A stretch of 64,000 nucleotides of DNA from Aselliscus stoliczkanus (lineage: Eukaryota > Chordata > Mammalia > Chiroptera > Hipposideridae): contig CM066732.1 of NCBI GenBank assembly GCA_033961575.1, positions 95,223,187 through 95,287,186 of the forward strand, given 5' to 3'. The first letter of the stretch is position 1. The number at the start of each line of letters is the position of its first letter. Shown here one piece after another: positions 18,976 through 31,500 of the stretch. The notes under the pieces are model-generated. The model was not told where the DNA came from and did no database searches. It saw only the letters and a program-made list of their open reading frames with translations. Made by a program: the position numbers and the translations under genes.

Positions 18976-19085
18976 AGGGTAACCACTTGTCCGGGTTTGC
19001 CGGGAACTGACCCTGTTTTAGCACTGAACGTTCTTCATCCAGAAACCCCTGAGCCCTAGGCAAACCTGGACATCTGGTCACCTTA
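18976..19085. mobile_element. Ancient inverted-repeat DNA element
   Basis: Left end agggtaaccacttgtcc and the reverse complement of the right end, taaggtgaccagatgtcc, are diverged inverted repeats about 110 bp apart. This looks like an old mammalian MITE; the family name is not certain. Confidence 0.45.
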
Positions 19086-20734
19086 GAGGTAAGGAGGGTG
19101 TTGCGAGGCTGGGGCAGGGAGGGAACCTCTCAGGAGCCTGTCAGTGAGATACTCTTTGAGTGATACCAGAAGCCAGAGGTGGTGCCATGCCCAGCAGGAA
19201 TATCCCAGTGCGAGCAAGTGAAGAAATGAGGAGGCCAGGAAGTCAAATAGGTCCTTAGTGCTAATTCTGATAATAGCAATAACACCTTGCACTTAATCTG
19301 ACATTGCCAAAGCTCTCGCACATGTGATGCCATTTGATCTCGTCAAGCTTTGAAATCCTTGAAGTAGCCAGGGCAGGTATTATTAGCTTCTCTTTGGCAA
19401 TCAGGGTCAGTGACCTGCCCAGGAATCTGGGTGAAGGGGTGGAGGCCTTCGCAGTGCGCCTGCCCCGAATCACTGAGGCCGGTGCCCCAGCCCTGCAGCA
19501 CGCTCTCCAGTCCATGCCCAGGGCCAGCCACCTTCACCCTCCTGCTGTGAGAAACCTGTCACCCAAACCCTGTAAAGCAGCTTGGCTGTCCTGCCTCCCT
19601 GCCAGCCCCACAGGGCAGCCCAGAAGCCAGGGGTCCTTGCTGGCTTTGCTGACAGGGATTAGGGGTCACAGAGAGGGTCATCCTGCCATCTGGCCTGTTT
19701 ACCCTCCTAAAACCTCTACACTCTGTTCCGCTACAAGAGACGCCCTTCAGCCTTCCTCTCCCTGACCCTAGCCCCTCACCCCAGTAATGTCTTATTGGCT
19801 CCCCATCGTTCCTTTTTCCTCCACTCGGTGCCTTTCTGGCAGGTAAGCACCACCTCTCTCAGCCAGGCAGGAAGTCCAAGCAGTTGGTGAGTACTTACCA
19901 CCTCTAAGGCACAGTGCTGAAGGAAAAAGGGGATACACACGTGGCTGAGGCTCTGCTGTCCTGCAACATCTTAGGGTTGGGTAGGGGAGAAACCACTAAT
20001 CATACTCTGCTATACACTGATTCCAATGTGCCCACCCGCGATGGGCACCCTCACCTCCTGCAGGCCTCCCACCCCACCCAGGCTGCTCAGCCTGTCCTAG
20101 ATTCTCTGTCTGCCCCATCAAGACGGGTCTACCTTCTCCGCCCAAGGCCTCCGTGCCTGCCTGCCTGCCAGCCTGCCAGACAGGACCCCGAACTCAGACC
20201 CTGATTCCGAAGACAGTGAAAACTGAGGACCTGAACCTTGAGCTCAGAGCAGTGATTCCTCCCCTCGCCTCCCCACCCCGACTATCCCACTTGGGAGTCT
20301 GTGTGACATAGCTTATCTCCGTTCAGCTTCCTGCCAAAACCAGGGGTGGGGGTGGGAGGTCATGTTGTCAGGGTCCCTTAAGGTGAAAAGGATTCCTGGA
20401 AGGGAGATGGGGCATGGAGGGCTAGCGAGGACAGGACTTGGGTGGACACAGGTCGTGCCATTTGCACAGTGTGGGCTGAGAAGTGGGAGCACTGCAGGCA
20501 CCATGCCTTTTAAACTTCCCCGTGGACCTCTGCCCTCCTGGCCCTGGCTCCCAGAAGGCTCACAGCAAATGTGAGCCTGATGCAGTAATCACTCCCCACA
20601 TAGTCGTGGGCCAAAGTCCTTTCCCCATAATGTTACCAGCGCAGGTTGGAATTTTTTAGAAGAGCATTCCTGAAAAGAGAGACCATCGGTAAGGTGGAGG
20701 AGGGGCCCAGGCTCTAGACTCAGTTGGGACTAAC

Positions 20735-20880
20735 CATACACTAGCTGGGTGACCTCAGGTAAGTTTCTTAACTACTCTGAATCATAGCCTTTTCTTATCT
20801 ACAAAAGGGAAAGATAACACCTATCTCCAAGAGGTGATATGAGACCATTGATACTATAAAAGAACTTGACACACAAAAAT
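20735..20880 (+). repeat. MIR SINE
   Basis: Sequence ctagctgggtgacctcaggtaag followed by ttcttaactactctg and a diverged 3' part ending near aaaagaacttgacac. Confidence 0.7.
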
Positions 20881-20970
20881 ATTTTTCTGCCCACCATGGA
20901 AATAAAGGAGAATCACTCTTTTTCCTTCTCTCAAATGATTTTCTGACATGGTTATGTTACTTCTGTTTTT

Positions 20971-21610
20971 AGAGCCCTAATGAAGACCAAATTGACATAG
21001 CACAGACTGCACAAATTGTGCAATTTGGTAAGTTTTGCCGTATGTATACTCCCTGAAACCATCACCACAGTCACGATAATGAAAATATCCATCAAACCCA
21101 AAAGTGTCCTGATGTCCCCTTCTAACATTTCTTCCACCTCTCCCCATCCCCACCATGCTATCAATTGGTTCACATTTTCTAGAATTTTACAAAATTCTAG
21201 AATCGTATAGACAGAATTATACAGCATATATTCTTTATGTATTGCTTCTTTCACTTTCAGTTATTTTGAGATTCAATCATGTTTTAGTGTATATCAATAG
21301 CACCTCTTTTTTACTGTTAAGTAGTATTCTATCAAATGCATATACCACAATTTGTTTATTCATTTGCCTATTCATGGACATTTGAGAAGCTCTCAAGTTT
21401 CAGCTTTTCTACACAAAACTACTCTGAGCATTCAGGTAAAAACTTTGTGAGGACCAGTTTCCATTTCTCTCAGATATGTTACCTTTTTTCTTTCTTTATT
21501 AAATTATTTTTCAATTACAGTCAACATACAATATCATATTAGTTCCAGGTGTATAACACAGTGGTGAGACATTTATGTACCTTACAAATTGATCACCCCG
21601 ATAAGTCTAG
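20971..21610 (-). mobile_element. Old L1 3' fragments, antisense
   Basis: Plus-strand sequence reads as antisense L1 3' UTR: gaaaccatcaccacagtcac, then the tgtttattcatttgcctattc segment near 21352, then a second fragment (about 21490-21610) with caattacagtcaacatacaa and ttccaggtgtataacacagt. No intact coding remains. Confidence 0.7.
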
Positions 21611-22079
21611 TACCCATCTGGCAACAGGTATGTTACTTTTTTAAAATGGATTTAATGTTGTTCAGGTGCAGATACTTAATCCGGGCTCTTTACAGGAAAA
21701 CCTGGAACAGCGGCGGCTTTAACATCTCTGCTTTCTCGTGCTTTACCTTCTCTGCTTTCTCATGTGCGTGCTTTCGATTTCACATGGTTCTTTTTCTCTT
21801 TGATTGAAGCAGGGGCCTACTGAGCCTTTTGACTGGCTGAGGGTGGGAGTTGTAGCTGGCCTCAGTTTTGCTCAGCCTTGTGAGCTCATGAGCTCAGGTC
21901 AGCCAAAGGGCTGCAATCATGGAAAGATATTCTCCTCTTCCTTCTTTTTCCAGAAAAAAATTAATTTTTAAAAATATGTAAAAGAGAAAAAAAACATAAA
22001 CCACAGAAATGGTGGCCATTTTATATTTATAACTATAACTATACATATATATATAATGTATAACAATATTATATTCCTA

Positions 22080-25000
22080 TTATCACCCAGCAATAACTAC
22101 ACTCCAACCTTTCATTCCTTCACCAGATATTTTCTGGGCACCTGCGATGTGCCAGGAGAACTGCTAAGGGCCACTCCCTGAGAATACAAGGGAGAGCATA
22201 CAGTCTAGTGAGGGCAAGAGATGTTAAAGGATCCAGGGAGATAGGAGAGCTTATTACATGGGCACCTGGACCATCTGCAGGGGACAGGCGGAGGCCAGTG
22301 TGGCCTGAGCACACAGAGCAAAGGGTTGTGGCCCACAGCAGAGGGCAAAGGGCTTAGTGGAGACCCACAGGGGCTTGCAGAGTGCACAGCAAGTGGGCAA
22401 TCTGGACTTCAAAACCTCAGGCTCCCTTCCCACTTGTCTACATTCCACACTGAAAGTCCCCTTTTGTGGCTTGTTTGATTTGCACTTGCAGGCTGGCTCC
22501 TGCGCGGGGGCAGCGTATTTGAGAACTGAGGCCTGGAGCTTGGTGCCCAGGGCAAAGATTCCACCAGTTGCCTCCACTAGAGTCACTATTTCCTCCTCCA
22601 CCGGTGAAAGCAGGTGAGAATCCTATCTATTTTGGAGGAGTCAGTGGGTTAACTAAAGTGTGTGAAGCAGCTCATGGCCTGGCATTCAGTAGCGGCTCCA
22701 CAAATATTTAGAGCCAGCTCCTGGGTGCTGAACAGCCTTGCCAGGGTTTGGGACCCCTGCCTTGGTTCTATGGCATCTTGTCACCAGACCAATCGGGTAA
22801 TGGGTTGTTTTCCACTCTCTCTACCTGCTACACACACACTGCTTCCAGCTGCTCTTTGCTCAGATAAAGATTAGTCCATCCCCCCTCCATCCCCCATACA
22901 CTCTGCCCATGATGCTCCCAGTGCACCTGACCCATTCCAGTCCCTCCCACCCTATGTAAATAACACCTGAGGACAGAGGCAGCCTCAGGCTTCTGCCCCC
23001 TGCTCTGCGCTTTCTGCTGGCTGTGGGCAGAGGACAGGAGAGACTCTCTGTGGGAAGACTGCGTGGTCATGACTCTGGGTACATGTGTATGTGTACCGAA
23101 TTGGTATCTGCCCCTGTGTCTCTTTGTGTGGGTGTTATGCGTCTGTGTGTGTTGGTCTGTCTCTCTCACAGGTGCAGTGTGGGTCTGTGTGCTGTGTGTC
23201 TGTGGAATTGCTTCCATGCCTGCTCACCTGCCCTGCCCCTCCTCGTAGCCAAGCCCCTGCACCTCCACTCTCTACTTGAGTTACAATTGAATTGACAGCC
23301 TCTGCCATGTCAGACAGAGGGGTTTCACTGAGGATTGAATGACTGGTTCCCTTTCAGAGCCACCAACTCCTGTCCCTCAAACACCTCAGCCTGAATTGGA
23401 GAGACAGTCCAAGGCCTACCTTTTTTTTGCTATTAAATTGCTTAATTCACATACTCGTGTAACATATTAGTTTTAGATGTACAACAGTTTATATCTTCTA
23501 CCCTTTTCACCCATTTTTGTCCTCCCCCTGCTCCCCCCCACCACCACCTCTGGCAACCACCAATCTGTTCTCTGTGTCTATGAGCTCAGGGTTTGGGTTT
23601 TGCTTTGTTTTTAATTCCACATATAAGTGAGATCATACAGTATTTGTCTTTCTCTGTCTGACTTATTTCACTTAGCATAATGTCCTCAGGGTCTATCCAT
23701 GTTGTTGCAAATGACAAGACTTCCTTCTTTTTCATGGCTGAGTAATATTCCATTGTATATGTGTTTGTACATGTATGTGGGGAAGGCTGTAGGATGGAAG
23801 AAGGAAGGAAGAGGGTGGTGAAGTCAGGGGCAATCAGCCAGCCATATCCACTGCATGCCAAGAATGTGTGTTTGTGTGAAGGTGGTGGTAGGGTTCTAAA
23901 ATGAAAACAATCCCTTATATTTTGTAGAACACTTTACAGTTTAAGTAAAACAGGCAGGTGCTTCTCCCATTGTGCTCCTAAGGCCCAGGGAAATTAAGGG
24001 TCATGCTCTCAGGGTGAGGCTATGGAGGCATAGCTGGGTCTGCTCTTGGTAGCTGTGCCATTGGCTCCCTTCAAAAGGAACAAAAAACCATCCTGGACTT
24101 CAAGAAATATAAGTCCCACTGAGTAGGCAATTCTCATCAGTGGAGCACTTCAGAACACCCAGAACCACTCCGAATAGTTACTATAGAATGAGCCCACTGG
24201 TTCTGCAGCCAGGCTTGCCCAATCTAAGCAGACTTCCTTCAGTAAAGCAACAGAGTCAAGCAGGAGAGATTTCCAAGTGGCAGGATAGATGAGCAAAGAG
24301 TAAGAGAGGGGACCAAATGATCATAAGCAGGAGACAACAAACAGCTGAGGGTTCAAGCAGAGGCTAGGCTGAGGAAAAGTGGGATTTGGGGGGAGGGATG
24401 GATGGGGAGGCTGCATGGGACCTGTCCGAAGTGGAAGAATCAGGATTTGCCACTACAAAGTGACTCCCTCAGTGTCATGGAGTTTGGCTGAAGTTGGGAG
24501 GTCAGACAGCTGACAGGGTGGGGACAAGAACCCACACTTCCTAACTGGCCCCACCCCACCCTGAAGGACTCAGCCAGCTCTTGAGCAAACAGAAATGCAC
24601 ATTCTGAACTTTGCAATGACTTTCAAAATACAAATATCTATTGTTGAGTGAATGAAGGAAGGAATGATGGTCAGGCAAGTGACCAAGTCTGAGGACCCTT
24701 GTTGGAGGTGGGGAGTGGGCACAAAATCAGCACCAGGGAGAAGATAGTTTTCTCAAAAAAGCTGCTGCTTTTTTTCACTTTGTCTCTCACAGGTCAGAAG
24801 GTAGGAAAGACATCTCCCCTTTTCCCCACCCACTGCAGTGTCCTCCAGACCTTTAGCTGCCTTCCTAGACCCTCAGGGAGCAGCTACAACTTCCCCCAAA
24901 TGAAGAGTAGTGGGGATCAGGCTCAGGCATCAGCCCAGCAGCACTCATCCACCCCCTGCCGGCTTCAGCCTTCTCCTGTACTCCTCTCCTGTTTTCCCAT

Positions 25001-26488
25001 CTGTCTCTCTCCTTTCCACACATCCCCTCCCTGGCCCAGCAGCTCATCCTCTCTCCTGCTGCTTCCCCCGCCTGTTCCATGCTTCTCTGCCTTCCTGGCT
25101 ACCCACACAGCCTCCCTGGATGGCTGGCTTGCTCCTAAAACCCAACCACATACAGGGCCCCAATGACCTGCTTCTGCCAGAGAAGGGAAGCTGCCTGCTC
25201 TTGTTCCCCAACTCCCTCCATTGGCTACCACTGGCAGACCCAGTTCCTAGGCCTAGAACTAGCCCTACCACCAAAAGGATCATAGAAGGAGAAGCAGGCA
25301 GGGTAGGAAGGGGCTGTCTCCAGGCATCACTGAGCCTGGATGGGGCAGGGGCTGCTCTAACACAGCCTCAAGACACCACTAGTCCTGGAGGCTCCCTCCC
25401 CTCACCCCAGCCCCCTCCAAGCCTTTACCAGGCCCTAGGAGGCAGAAGCAGACGAGGCAGTTATCCCTATGCCTGCTCCCTCAGAACCCCAAGCAAGGTG
25501 ATGTCTCTGTCCTCTTCCTTGGGCCTGCGGCAAGAGGCAAAGAAACTCTTTCGGTCTTGGGGCCTCAGGAGTGGTTCCAGTCAAGACAGAAGGTTAAACC
25601 ACACTCTTTCCAGACCCCTTCTGCCTGAGGCAGTAAAACCTCAGTTTTGCTTTCTGTTCTTCCTGGTTTCTTGAGTCTGGCACCTATTTAGGAGCAGGCA
25701 GGGGCTTACACACACTCCCATTATCCTGTACACACAACCATGTAAAAGCACCCATATACATGTATCTGTGTACAGCAGGCATGGATATGCACCTACCCAT
25801 GCACATGTGCAAAGACACAGCTATTTGTGTATAAATCAGCATATTCCCTTGTATTACCTACAGACATGCATGCATTACCTACATAGAGAACATGTATACC
25901 CTCGCCTTGCCACCTCCTATCTTTGGTCTCCTCCTCGTTCTTCTTCCTCACCACTCCTTCTTCTTCTTTTTGATTTCTACATCTTCCCTGACCCTGCCTC
26001 CTGCCTGTCTTCCTTGACTCTGGCCTGCAGTGAGCTCCTCTGTAGCCTCCCCAGCCTCACCCTCACTTCTAAGTACAGTCAGCCTGCAGTTCCTAGCATG
26101 GCAAAACCTCTAGTCAACTATGCAAGGGTGCCTGGGTGATGGAAGGGAGAAGATGAGATAATTCTGCTTCTTAGTTACAGATAAAATAAACTGAGGTCCA
26201 GGGAGTGGGAGTCATATCTCAGCTCCAGGAATGGAGACCAATGAATCTAGATTCCTCCTATTTTGTCTGCTCAGTGCTCTGGCTTCATCAAAGCAGAAGG
26301 CCCAGAGCGAGGAGCTGTCACTGCTATGCCTGCCTCCCGGCCCTCTAACACAATCCCCTGCTAATGCCCAGGAATCCTGAGTCTTCCACAGTAGGGGTAG
26401 GAGGAAGGGAGAAGAAGAGGGGGAGTTGATTTGGGATAAGATTGGCACTGACATTTGACTCTAACATTGTTCATTTGGCTTTCTAAAG
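22080..26488. other. Intergenic region with possible PHGR1 5' exons (part 2)
   Basis: Unique sequence broken by an antisense L1 3' end (23420-23770). It should contain the upstream exon(s) of PHGR1, including the start codon, but I could not identify a short MDPGPKG-like exon followed by a donor. A 254-codon plus frame at 24910-25674 is open but has no recognisable domain. Confidence 0.4.
23420..23770 (-). mobile_element. L1 3' end fragment, antisense
   Basis: Contains a 3' UTR segment (acatattagttttagatgta) and the end of ORF2 in reverse. On minus the translated piece includes YTMEYYSAMKKKEV, the typical C-terminal motif of L1 ORF2p. Truncated, not functional. Confidence 0.85.
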
Positions 26489-26695
26489 GAGCACTGTCCT
26501 GGTAGTGGGCATGGCCGTGGCCCTGGGCACTGGCCTGGGGGAAGCCATCCTCCAGGAAGCCATCCTCCAGGGCACTGTCCTAGGGAGAACCACACCCCAG
26601 GGCCCTGTGAGCCATCCCTGGTCCACATCACTGAGGAAGTAGAAGAAACAGGACACAAGAATGGGGAGCCTGCAAGGGTTGCCATGCTGACCTGA
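26489..26695 (+). CDS. PHGR1: PHGR1 last coding exon (proline, histidine and glycine rich 1)
   Basis: After an acceptor (ctaaag at 26483-26488) a frame runs 68 codons to TGA at 26693-26695. The first half is His/Pro/Gly/Cys-rich (HCPGSGHGRGPGHWPGG, then GSHPPGSHPPGHC), as in human PHGR1, a small epithelial protein rich in these residues, roughly 80 residues in human. Position between CCDC9B and DISP2 and the plus strand also fit. Odd points: the HPG repeat block is short, and the frame continues into an unrelated acidic tail (HITEEVEETGHKNGEP). I could not find the exon carrying the start codon. Function is unknown; the human gene is gut-epithelial. Confidence 0.72.
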   Translation, partial: EHCPGSGHGRGPGHWPGGSHPPGSHPPGHCPRENHTPGPCEPSLVHITEEVEETGHKNGEPARVAMLT

Positions 26696-26726
26696 CATGG
26701 GCTCTGAACCAGAATCTTCTCTTCTT

Positions 26727-26732
26727 AATAAA
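26727..26732 (+). terminator. PHGR1: PHGR1 polyadenylation signal
   Basis: AATAAA 32 bases after the PHGR1 stop codon. A very short 3' UTR fits this small gene. Confidence 0.75.
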
Positions 26733-26759
26733 GAGCCTCCTAAAGGCCATGTTTTACTT

Positions 26760-28250
26760 TTATAAGGGCCTGTCTTCCTTTACATCCAACCTGGCACTCA
26801 GGAGGCCCAGTGGTCTCTGAGATACCTACTTATAAGAATGGGGCACCCAGCCAGGCATTCTCAGAAGTCCTCATAGCATATGGTTATATAAAGCCACCCC
26901 TTATTTCCTTTTCATTTCTGCTACCTCCCATCAAAGGGCCTTAAGTGCGGCCTCATCACCTCTACCCCATCATGTATACCCAGACCTGGTGAGCCTTCCA
27001 AAGTTCCATCTTGCGTGCTGCACTCTACAGATTAGAAGCCGTTGATGAATCCCTTCTGTCCAGGTATATTTCTCACCATTCCCTGAACATAGGTTGAACT
27101 TTCCAGACTCCTTAACTTTTTACAGTTCCCCACCCCCATAACTCCCCCCTTTGCCCCATCCCCAGGTCAGGAATGCCTTTCTTCCAAGCCAGGTGAAACT
27201 CCATCATTAACATGAAGCCCATCAGGGCTTTCCTAAAGCCCATTAGGAAAAGAGAGGTCCTCTCTCTTTGCACACTGTTCCTTCTCTACAGCTTATGTCA
27301 ACTATCACATGGACCTGACCACACCCTACCCAGTTGGAAACAATTTATGGGCTGGCCTCTTATATCTCTAAACTAAGCTAGGCAGGGCAGACCCACCACT
27401 TCTACATATCTGGATTGTCCCACCACAGTGCCTTGCATAGAGTGGCATTTGTAGAGTTTAGGGGTACCTACACTCCAAACACTTTTGGGTTCTGACTCTC
27501 TCCTGAGCCCCACTCTTCAGCCAAGGCACCTCCCTGTACATACAGCCAGCTTGCTTGCTTGCAGGCAACTCCCAGGCTTCCCACACTGTCCCTATCCAGT
27601 GCTGCCACAGCCCTCCAGCCAAGCCTGTCCACAGCCCATCACACTTCCCCTCCCTGACAGCCGTTCCTTCACCTGGGAGGCAGCAAGTGCCCTGGAGTGA
27701 ATGGCTACTGGGTATCTCCCAGGCTGAAGTGGGGGTGACTCTAAGAAAAGGAACGGGATTTTCTGAGTGTCTCTCTTATCCCTCTCCGACCCGCATACTC
27801 CACACTCGAATAACAAAATTAGAGGGCGCAGACCAAGGTCCAGGTCCAGGTGCCGGTGCAGACAAACGTAAAGAAAAACCCAGCTTGAGCGGGTGCCAAG
27901 CCCACTGGGGAGGGTGGGGGACGCTGAACGGAGCCCAGAGAAATGTGTGATTAAAGTCGCCTGTCCTCTTGACCTCTTGGCGTCCAGTGCAGTGAACTGC
28001 GGCTGTGGAGGGGCTCCTTCTTTCCGACTGGAAAAGTCTGCATTTTAAGTTGTGAGGCTCTCTCTGTGGTGTTTGGCGTTGCACTTCCTGGTTCCTTACG
28101 GGAAGACTAATGCTCCCCAGGAAAGGCCGGTACGCGGACTGCAGCCAGACGGCCGGATTCCTAACAGCAGCTCTCAGATCTGGCCGCCCAGCCCAGGGGT
28201 CTTAAAGACAGCGAGCCTCAAACCCTGGGCAGCGGCGCCGCGGGAAGCTT
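26760..28250. other. Intergenic region between PHGR1 and DISP2
   Basis: No supportable gene or recognised repeat. GC and CpG content rise toward 28 kb into the DISP2 promoter. Confidence 0.5.
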
Positions 28251-28254
28251 CTGT

Positions 28255-28402
28255 CCCCGCCCCCCAATACCGCGCCCATTGGCTGGGCTCCTCGTCGGCC
28301 CCGCCCAGCGATCGGCCGGCCCTGGGTTTACGCATGCGCAGGAGCCCGCAGCCACCACACCGCTTCAGCACCAGCGCCCGGACAGCGGCGCCGCCCACGG
28401 GC
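28255..28402 (+). promoter_or_regulatory. DISP2: DISP2 CpG-island promoter
   Basis: Lies just upstream of the DISP2 ATG and contains an inverted CCAAT box (attgg, 28278-28282), a GC box (ccccgccc, 28299-28306) and an NRF1-type palindrome (cgcatgcgca, 28331-28340). No TATA box. Motif matches are seen; their use is inferred. Confidence 0.65.
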
Positions 28403-28515
28403 ATGGACCGAGATAGAGGCAGTACCAGCAGCGTTCCGGCTCCCCTCGCCGGTCCGGAAGGGGAGCAGCGGCCCGAGGGGGAGCCCTTGGCCTCAGACGG
28501 CAGCTCCCCGGAAAG
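28403..28515 (+). CDS. DISP2: DISP2 coding exon 1
   Basis: ATG at 28403 opens [23 protein letters not shown] matches human. Ends with two bases of a split codon before gtaggg. Intron 1 is about 5 kb. Confidence 0.93.
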
Positions 28516-31500
28516 GTAGGGCGGACTGCTCCGCAGACCCAGCTCACAGACCTTCCCAGCACCCCCGCCCCAGTTATCCCCAGTAGCCGCCATTTGTCTC
28601 CCATTCATTCCCCAGCCCCTCCCAGAGCCCCTTCCGGCGCCTCTGTGCTCCGGGCCCCCTGGCCACGCCCTCATTCTGCCTGGTCAATTTTCTCTCTCCC
28701 TGATACCTACTCCCTACTGTCAGCAACCCCATCGCTCTCACCACCCTGGTACCTGCCCCACCCACTGTTCCTACCTTACCTCTAAGGCCTGGGTTCCCCA
28801 CCCCTCCGACCTCCTGAGCACCCCTCTCCCAGGCGCTGTCCCCGCGTCTTCTCAATAAGCCCCAAGCCCGCAGCGACCTCAGTCTGGGTTCCAGCATGTC
28901 AGTATGCTGGAGGGTGCGCATGTATCGTAGATGGGAGGCTCCCCAAGGTGCGTGTCCTGAGGAAGGCAGATACTCGGCGGCCACGCCTGGGACTGTCTTT
29001 GTCCATCACCGTCAGTCTCCACCCTGCCCTGCATGGCGGGCTGCGCACGTGTGGGCTCGAGTCTCTGCGTGTGTCAGCTACCTGCACTCGCTGGAGGCAC
29101 TAATGTGGGCAGACTCTGAGGCTCAGGCTGCTGTCAGAACTGTCCCTGAAACAGCCCCAAGCTGACGGGACCAGAGGAACATTTTCCTACTGAGGGCCCA
29201 GATCTCAGTGCCTCTCCTCTCTCTTCCTCCATCATATATGTGAGGGAACAGCCCAGCCAGGTAGCAATATGGTGCAATTTCTGTGCCCTGCTTTGCTGCC
29301 TCCAGAATCCCTCCCCTGATGTGACATTGCCTTTCTTTCCTGTCTGGACTGAAATAAGAGGCATTCTTTGGGGGCAAAAAGAAGAGGTGGACACATAGTC
29401 TCCAGACTGCCCCACTTAATATGTACATTCTGTCCCTCAGAACAAGAGAAGGTCCCACAAGAAGGTCCCCATTTTCTTCCCTCTATTGTTAACATATCAG
29501 CCTGGACAAGCTTAACCACCTTTCCATCTGAAATACACAGAGCTTTCTTCAAGGGGGTGAGACACAGGATGGATGTGTTCCCTGGACCAGGGGGCTGTCT
29601 GGGACTACCACCTGACCAAAGAGCCAGGGGTGGACAGGGCAGGGACAATGTCAGGGCAGAGCAGGGGCCTGGGACCAGGAGTATCTCTAGAAGGAGCTGG
29701 AGAATCATTTGGTGCCTTGGGTATTTTTTCAAGGATCAGCCCTGTCTGGTCTGCTCACTTCCCCTGCACATGAGGGTCATTCTTGGGCACCGGAACCACT
29801 TGCTGTCCTCCTGTAACTCCCTGGACCTCTGGCCCCTCTCTGCACTTCCCTAGAGATCCTGGGGAATCAGGCAAAGGGACTCAGTTCAGTTCAATTCAAG
29901 AAACACAAATATGCTCCCGCTGAGCTAAGTAGAACTCTGGGGGTAAATGCACAGTGAATGTTACAGCAAGGAGGTGTATGTGCACATGTGCGCACACGTG
30001 CCCACACACAGAGTCCTTTACTAAAGCATTAGTAGAGCGCAATTTGAAATAGTTCACTCTTTGTGTTTGAAAAATTACCTTTTTATTTTCCTAGTGGCAA
30101 GAGCTACTCCCCATCTATCCTAGCCATTATGTGGGCACATGGAAGTCCATCTGGCTATGTGTCTGTAGACTTGGGGGCAAAGTTGATGCACATGTACATT
30201 GCCCCTTATGAGGCTCCCAAGTTGGGACTCTGTGTCTGGGGGCCTGTCAGCTAGGCCCTGACTGCTGTGACTGGCCTCTTGAGGAGGACTACGTCACCAC
30301 TTTCCATCTGCCTGTCTGCCCCAGTCACTTGGCTTACAGGCCAGCGGGCCCAGGCAGGCAGCCCAGGAAGTTGTTCATCCCAGTCAAGCCATGGAACTGA
30401 GAGGGTGAGAATGAAAGCCCCCTGGGGAGGCAAGGTCTGGCGTGCTTAACTCATACTATTACTAGGTCTCCTGAGAACAGAAGGCAGCAGGGGCTGGCAG
30501 GAGAAAGCTTTTATTCTGAGAAGAGTTTGGCTGTTCTCCTTGGGAGGGTTGAGACAAAGGCTTGGTCCTATAGCAATCGGAATGTGGAGGGTTTCAAATT
30601 CTGCCACATTGCCAATGATGGGCACAGTTAAGAAAGGTGAGATTTGGGGACAGCCAATTCTAGGACTCGAGAGGGATCGAAGTGGTTGAAAGGAAGGGGC
30701 TGGGGCCAGGTAAACCTCAGTAGAAGCAAATCAATGCTAGATGCTAGAATCCCCCATGAATAGAAGCCACCTAAGGAAGAGGTTGGGCTTATGAGGTTTG
30801 GCAGACTGGTTAAGGGAGAGCACTCCCATTATCTTCCAGTACCCCTGGGAGTGCTGGCTTCCCTTAATAAAAAAGAAACGGACACTCCAAGTGGCGGCCT
30901 GGATCCTAGGATAAGCCCAGTGCTCAATGAGTGCTCTAAGGCAGTTGGAACAGGCATCCTGGCTGCCCCACCCTCCTGACCCCAAAGGCAGATCCTGCTC
31001 CAAAAAGGGAGACCAAGACTAACGGGTCATCTTCGTGCCTTCAGGATCCAACCCAGACCAAGCACAGTGCCTAGTATGTGGTAGGTGCTCAAAAAAGATC
31101 TACAGAATAAAAAGCTTAAAGAAGATGTCCATACTTATACACATAAACCCAGGCTATTTATCCAGCTTCCTTTTGGACCATGAAGATGGGCCCATAAGGT
31201 CTTTTATCTGCCAGGACACTGGTTGCTATGTAATTAACTTTACAGGGTCATCTGAGGTCTTGCTTTAGAACAACTGGTATAATTCCTATTTTTATAAATG
31301 TTGAGTTAGTAAAAAAATAAAATAAGTATGACTGATTTAAACCTGAGATCAAATTCTGATGCAGCTTTGGATAGCAAAAAGGAAAGTATTTATAATTATA
31401 TATGTAGTGAGATTCTTACGGCGTGAGAAGTTCTCAAGTAGAAATATATTATCTGAGGTGCATAAAGAGGTCAAAATGGAAATATAAATATACTTCTTAA

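Larger units (their letters stand above)
13801..20970. other. Intergenic region between CCDC9B and PHGR1 (part 1)
   Basis: GC-rich unique sequence without a supportable gene. It holds MIR copies (16640-16740 and 20735-20880, plus; about 19250-19440, antisense) and an ancient inverted-repeat element at 18976-19085. A small CpG-rich spot at 16005-16040 has no linked open frame. Human PHGR1 starts a few kilobases upstream of its last exon, so its 5' exons could lie near the right end of this stretch or beyond; I could not find them. Confidence 0.5.

Noticed and set aside
22020..22070. AT-rich tract (tatatatata) as an origin or matrix attachment site
   Set aside because: Only a short AT-rich stretch between old repeats; nothing specific supports such a function.
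24910..25674. 254-codon plus-strand open frame upstream of PHGR1
   Set aside because: Ser/Pro/Leu-rich with no known domain, overlapped by open frames in other phases and on the other strand; probably chance, though a PHGR1 5' transcript could cross it.
26461..26698. Minus-strand frames with repeated PGGWLPGGW/SWRMASWRMA
   Set aside because: Antisense reading of the PHGR1 His/Pro/Gly repeats; the acceptor and poly-A signal support the plus strand.
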